Assembly (NCBI GenBank): GCA_014727835.1
Contig: WJMT01000093.1
Location: 1 to 58,399 of the forward strand
Direction of reading: 5' to 3'
DNA from: Candidatus Aminicenantota bacterium
GTDB taxonomy: Bacteria > Acidobacteriota > Aminicenantia > Aminicenantales > Aminicenantaceae
DNA: 58,399 nucleotides
Below are positions 55,068 through 58,399 of this stretch, piece by piece (positions within the stretch are counted from its first letter, which is position 1; each line of letters begins with the position of its first letter). Made by a program: the position numbers and the translations under genes. The notes below the pieces were generated by a model, which saw only the letters and a list, made by a program, of their open reading frames with translations, was not told the DNA's origin and did not search any database.

Positions 55068-57425
55068 ATGAAAACAAAGACTTTCCTGATTGTCATCATT
55101 GGATTCGGGATGCTGTCCTGCAGCACCTCTAAACAACCGGCTGATAATAAAGTCAGCCCAGAAGGACCGGAAGTCATTGATTTTCGGGCCCTTCCTTTTG
55201 AGCTTGATGAAGTGACCCTTCTGGATGGCCGGTTCAAACATGCTGAAGAACTCAATAAAAAATCTCTGCTCCGGTATGAGCCGGACAGATTTCTGTCCAA
55301 ATTCCGCAAACAAGCCGGCTTGGAACCTAAAGCCGAACATTACCACGGCTGGGAAGATGACACTCTGGCCGGTCACAGTTTAGGCCATTATCTGAGTGCC
55401 TGTTCTCTGATGTATAAATCCACAGACGACGAACGGTTTCTGGAAAGAGTGAACTATATTGTTGATGAACTGCATGAATGTCAAAAAGCAGACGGTGACG
55501 GATACATTGGCGCTTTTCCGGATGGGAAGCACATTTTTGAGGAAGAAATCGCCCAGGGAGATATCAGGGCCAAGGGATTTGATTTAAACGGCATCTGGGC
55601 TCCGTTTTACACCCAGCACAAAGTGCTCTCAGGCCTGCATGACGCGCATCACCTCTGCGGGAGTGAAAAAGCTCTGGAGATTGAGAAGATGTTCGCGGAC
55701 TGGCTGGAGGGAGTGGTCATGGGATTGAGTGAGGAACAGGTTCAGGAGATGCTCAAGTGTGAGCACGGAGGCATGAATGAAGCTCTGGCAAACCTGTACG
55801 CAGATACCCAGGATGAGCGGCATTTGAAAATGGCACGATTGTTTCACCACAAAGCCATACTGGATCCCCTGGCTGAAGAGAAAGATATCCTTCCCGGGAA
55901 ACACGGAAACACCCAGATTCCCAAGTTGATCGGACTGGCCCGGCTGTACGAGCTGACCGGAAATGAGAAAGACCGGAAAACCGCAGAATTTTTCTGGGAC
56001 CGGGTGGTTTATCATCACTCTTACGTGACCGGCGGACACGGCAACCATGAGTACTTTGGCGAACCGGATCAATTGAGAGATCGGCTGAGCCAGGGAACCA
56101 CAGAGACCTGCAATGTCTACAACATGCTGAAGCTGTCCCGCCATCTGTTCATGTGGGATGCTGAAGCTCAGGTCAGTGATTTTTACGAGAGGGCTATGTT
56201 CAATCATATTCTCTCTTCCCAGCAGCCTGAAGACGGCCGGGTGATCTATAATCTTTCCCTTGAAATGGGTGGATATAAAGTATACCAGGATCCCTTCTGG
56301 TTCACCTGCTGTGTGGGCACAGGAATGGAAAACCACTCTAAATACAGCCGGAACATCTACTTTCATAATGACCAAGAACTCTTCCTGTTCCAGTACATCG
56401 CTTCTGAACTTGACTGGGAAGAAAAAGGATTGAAAATCCGGCAGGTCACAGACTATCCGGAGGAGCCCAAAGTTACACTGGAGTTTATCTGCGAAAATCC
56501 AGTGCCCCTCACTCTGCAGGTCCGCTATCCTTACTGGGCGGAAAAAGGGATCCAGATCCTGGTGAACGGGAAAAATCAGAAAGTGAAGGGAGAGCCGGGT
56601 GCGTTTGTGGGTTTGCACCGAAAATGGAAAGACGGCGACAAAGTGGAAATCCAAATCCCCTTCACTCTGCGTTTGGAAGCCATGCCTGATGATGAAAACC
56701 GGGTGGCTGTGATGCACGGCCCCTTGGTTCTGGCCGGAGACCTGGGACCTGTGAATGACCCTGAAGCTCAGGACTCTTTGTATGTTCCTGTATTTATGAC
56801 CCAGGACCGGAATCCAGCCAACTGGACAGAATCAGTCCCAGGAGAGCCCAATACATTTCTAACAAAAAATGTGGGCCGGCCCCGGGATGTAAAGCTCAAG
56901 CCTTTTTATAAGACCCATGAACGCCGGTATTCCATTTATTGGGATCTTATGACCGAACAGGCCTGGAAAGAAAGGCAGGAGGCTTACCAGCAGGAGCAGG
57001 AATATCAAAATATGCTGGAACAGATGACCGTGGACTTTGTCCGACCAGGGGAGAGAGAACTGGAAAGAGAACACAATTTCAAAGGAGAGAAGGCCCGTCC
57101 CGGCTCATTCCGGAGACGGCGATATAGAGAGGCCAGGGAAGGATGGTTTTCCTATGAGATGAAAGTCTTTAAGGGACAGCCCATGGCCTTGGCTGTGGAT
57201 TACTGGGGTGGATACCCGGGTTCCAAAACTTTTGACATTCTGGTGGATGGAGAAGTCATTGCCACTGAAGACATTTCCAATAAAAAAGACGGTCACTTTG
57301 TGAATGTGGTCTATGACATCCCCGATAAACTGACTTTTGGCAAAGAAAAGGTCACTGTAACCTTCAAAGCCCACCCCGGCAATGCAGCCGGCCCTGTATT
57401 CGGAGTCCGCATCATCAAAAGATAA
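55068..57425 (+). CDS. GH127-family glycosidase (beta-L-arabinofuranosidase-like), lipoprotein
   Basis: The 785-residue protein has a lipoprotein signal ending GMLSC (Cys18). The (alpha/alpha)6 barrel of the DUF1680/GH127 family includes WEDDTLAGHSLGHYLSACS and the active-site set Glu346 and Cys348 (TETCNVYNML) with Cys414-Cys415 (FTCCVGTGMENH). These match the Glu and three Cys zinc ligands/nucleophile of characterised arabinofuranosidases. C-terminal beta domains follow, with a Glu/Gln-rich helix near 640-665. It should remove beta-L-arabinofuranose or related sugars at the cell surface. AAAGGAG lies 8 nt before the ATG. Confidence 0.9.
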   Translation: MKTKTFLIVIIGFGMLSCSTSKQPADNKVSPEGPEVIDFRALPFELDEVTLLDGRFKHAEELNKKSLLRYEPDRFLSKFRKQAGLEPKAEHYHGWEDDTLAGHSLGHYLSACSLMYKSTDDERFLERVNYIVDELHECQKADGDGYIGAFPDGKHIFEEEIAQGDIRAKGFDLNGIWAPFYTQHKVLSGLHDAHHLCGSEKALEIEKMFADWLEGVVMGLSEEQVQEMLKCEHGGMNEALANLYADTQDERHLKMARLFHHKAILDPLAEEKDILPGKHGNTQIPKLIGLARLYELTGNEKDRKTAEFFWDRVVYHHSYVTGGHGNHEYFGEPDQLRDRLSQGTTETCNVYNMLKLSRHLFMWDAEAQVSDFYERAMFNHILSSQQPEDGRVIYNLSLEMGGYKVYQDPFWFTCCVGTGMENHSKYSRNIYFHNDQELFLFQYIASELDWEEKGLKIRQVTDYPEEPKVTLEFICENPVPLTLQVRYPYWAEKGIQILVNGKNQKVKGEPGAFVGLHRKWKDGDKVEIQIPFTLRLEAMPDDENRVAVMHGPLVLAGDLGPVNDPEAQDSLYVPVFMTQDRNPANWTESVPGEPNTFLTKNVGRPRDVKLKPFYKTHERRYSIYWDLMTEQAWKERQEAYQQEQEYQNMLEQMTVDFVRPGERELEREHNFKGEKARPGSFRRRRYREAREGWFSYEMKVFKGQPMALAVDYWGGYPGSKTFDILVDGEVIATEDISNKKDGHFVNVVYDIPDKLTFGKEKVTVTFKAHPGNAAGPVFGVRIIKR

Positions 57426-57586
57426 AATTGATTCAGACCCGGGGAAATAGGGGTCGGACCATGACAGCTTATTGATAATAAATGAGTTAGCCTGATAAAA
57501 CATGATTATATCTTCTTAGACCGCCTTTTTGATCCCCTAAATAGGCTGTTTAAGAAAATTTGAAAGTAGACCAGATATGGTTGCTC

Positions 57587-58399
57587 TCAAGTGCTGTGAA
57601 AGATGTTAATCAGATCCTTGAGAAGGGCGGCTGCTGCCCCCACCGGGCTTGACCGTCCGCCGATAGCGGTTATGGATCCCATAGTATCGGTCTGAAAACT
57701 GATACCTTTTTCACTACCTGAGACAGGAAAGAGCGGATGAGAAGGATCTAGAGCTTTTGGGCTTACGCCCAAGATTCCAACCTTATCCGTTTTTTCATAG
57801 TGCCCAAGCAGCTTGAACCGACGCCCTCTTTTTGCGGCTTCCCTTAATTCCTTGGGGGTTAGGTTGTCGATACCTGTAACGGTCACATCGTCCAGGTTGT
57901 AGGCTGTGCCTAGGGCGGCATTGGTAATGAGCAGGATCTTGAAGGCTGTGTCCCAGCCTTTAACGTCCATGCTTGGATTTGGCTCAGCGATTCCTTTGGT
58001 CTGGGTTTCCTCTAGAGCTTCTGCATAAGATTGGCCCTCGCTCATGCGGGTCAGAACATAATTAGATGTCCCGTTGAGAATCCCTTCAATTCGGCGGATT
58101 TCTGTGCCGGACAGCGCAAAACGCGCCAGATCAACAATAGGTAATGCTGCAGCCGCTGCTCCGCTGATCCCCAGCTGACATCCCTTTTTTTGTGAAGCCT
58201 CTTGGAGCCCTTGAAAGTCATAAACAAGCGGTCCCTTGCTGGCTGTCACTACATGCCATCCTGCTTCCAGTGCCGATTTCCAGATATCATATCCAGGCTC
58301 TCCCGTCCTAGGATCCGAAACCGAGCAGTCCACAAGCACCCCAGGAGAAGCTGTCTGAAAACAAAGCGTCAGGTCATCCTTAACATTTCCGGTCTGTAA
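57587..58399 (-). CDS. Homoserine dehydrogenase, 5' end outside window
   Basis: The frame is open to the right edge, so about 270 C-terminal residues are visible and the NAD(P)-binding start is missing. The catalytic domain shows VVTASKGPLVYDF, GAAAAALPIVDL, IEGILNGTSNYVLTRM and the signature EPNPSMDVKGWDTAFKILL. It reduces aspartate semialdehyde to homoserine for Thr and Met synthesis. There is no ACT domain after the catalytic part; the gene stops with LLKDLINIFHST. A fusion to aspartate kinase upstream cannot be excluded. Confidence 0.92.
   Translation of the reverse strand, partial: LQTGNVKDDLTLCFQTASPGVLVDCSVSDPRTGEPGYDIWKSALEAGWHVVTASKGPLVYDFQGLQEASQKKGCQLGISGAAAAALPIVDLARFALSGTEIRRIEGILNGTSNYVLTRMSEGQSYAEALEETQTKGIAEPNPSMDVKGWDTAFKILLITNAALGTAYNLDDVTVTGIDNLTPKELREAAKRGRRFKLLGHYEKTDKVGILGVSPKALDPSHPLFPVSGSEKGISFQTDTMGSITAIGGRSSPVGAAAALLKDLINIFHST

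Noticed and set aside
55629-56717. 362-codon ORF opposite the GH127 gene
   Set aside because: It is an antisense shadow of a well-supported glycosidase with all active-site motifs.
57435-57465. Terminator between GH127 and homoserine dehydrogenase
   Set aside because: GACCC/GGGTC can pair around 57437-57455, but no T-run follows on either strand.

Overview
The window (58.4 kb, moderate G+C by eye, few non-coding gaps) is a chromosomal stretch of a Gram-negative bacterium. lpxC shows that a lipid A outer membrane is made. Secreted or lipid-anchored hydrolases are abundant: an M28 peptidase, a DPP4-like S9 peptidase, an S51 peptidase, an Asp-box propeller protein and two glycosidases. Together with an MMPL-type exporter, an Asp-box (VPS10-like) protein beside a DPP4-like peptidase, and an ECF sigma/HEAT operon, this recalls uncultured Acidobacteriota-related lineages such as Candidatus Aminicenantes. 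That placement is inferred from gene content only; no rRNA is present. No phage, CRISPR array, transposase or integrase was found.

Layout. 0-8 kb: 3' part of an M28 peptidase; a PTS-IIA/zinc-ribbon fusion; a ribbon-helix-helix regulator with its own promoter/operator; a small membrane protein; a HAD phosphatase; a sulfatase-superfamily lipoprotein; a class V aminotransferase followed by a DUF362 ferredoxin-like protein; tRNA-Pro. 8-17 kb: TGS GTPase, gyrB-gyrA, a long-chain acyl-CoA ligase, a COG1579 zinc-ribbon coiled-coil protein and a CAU-anticodon tRNA. 17-27 kb: dnaG-rpoD, lpxC divergent from larB, then TPR protein-glmU-glmS (UDP-GlcNAc synthesis, which feeds both murein and the LpxC pathway), and tRNA-Leu. 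27-30 kb: a compact cassette of Gfo/Idh/MocA oxidoreductase, radical SAM protein and glycosyltransferase, of unknown product. 30-39 kb: MMPL exporter behind a TetR-type operator, Asp-box propeller protein, and a DPP4 peptidase with an unusual C-terminal domain. 39-46 kb: a structured non-coding region, tRNA-Glu, a membrane-anchored alpha/beta hydrolase, a bifunctional formiminotransferase-cyclodeaminase carrying a zinc-finger-like insertion, and a nicotinamidase-NaPRTase NAD-salvage pair. 46-58 kb: a secreted alpha-toroid glycosidase, a short VCBS lipoprotein coupled to an S51 peptidase, an ECF sigma/anti-sigma/HEAT/HEAT operon, a GH127 lipoprotein, and the 3' part of homoserine dehydrogenase at the right edge.

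Intergenic DNA is the most unusual part. Two dispersed repeat families recur in the gaps. Family B is MITE-like, with a 17-bp terminal inverted repeat (copies at 17381, 20961 and 54684). Family A is about 200-270 bp long (copies at 14151, 17061 and 39395, plus a remnant at 20938). Its internal inverted repeat changes sequence between copies while staying paired. A separate stretch at 39.09-39.38 kb has four perfect or near-perfect stems behind a good promoter and no convincing ORF. Several genes (PTS-IIA fusion, HAD, lpxC, larB) have a -10 box 7-13 nt before the start codon and no Shine-Dalgarno, which suggests leaderless mRNAs. Most other genes have strong Shine-Dalgarno sites.
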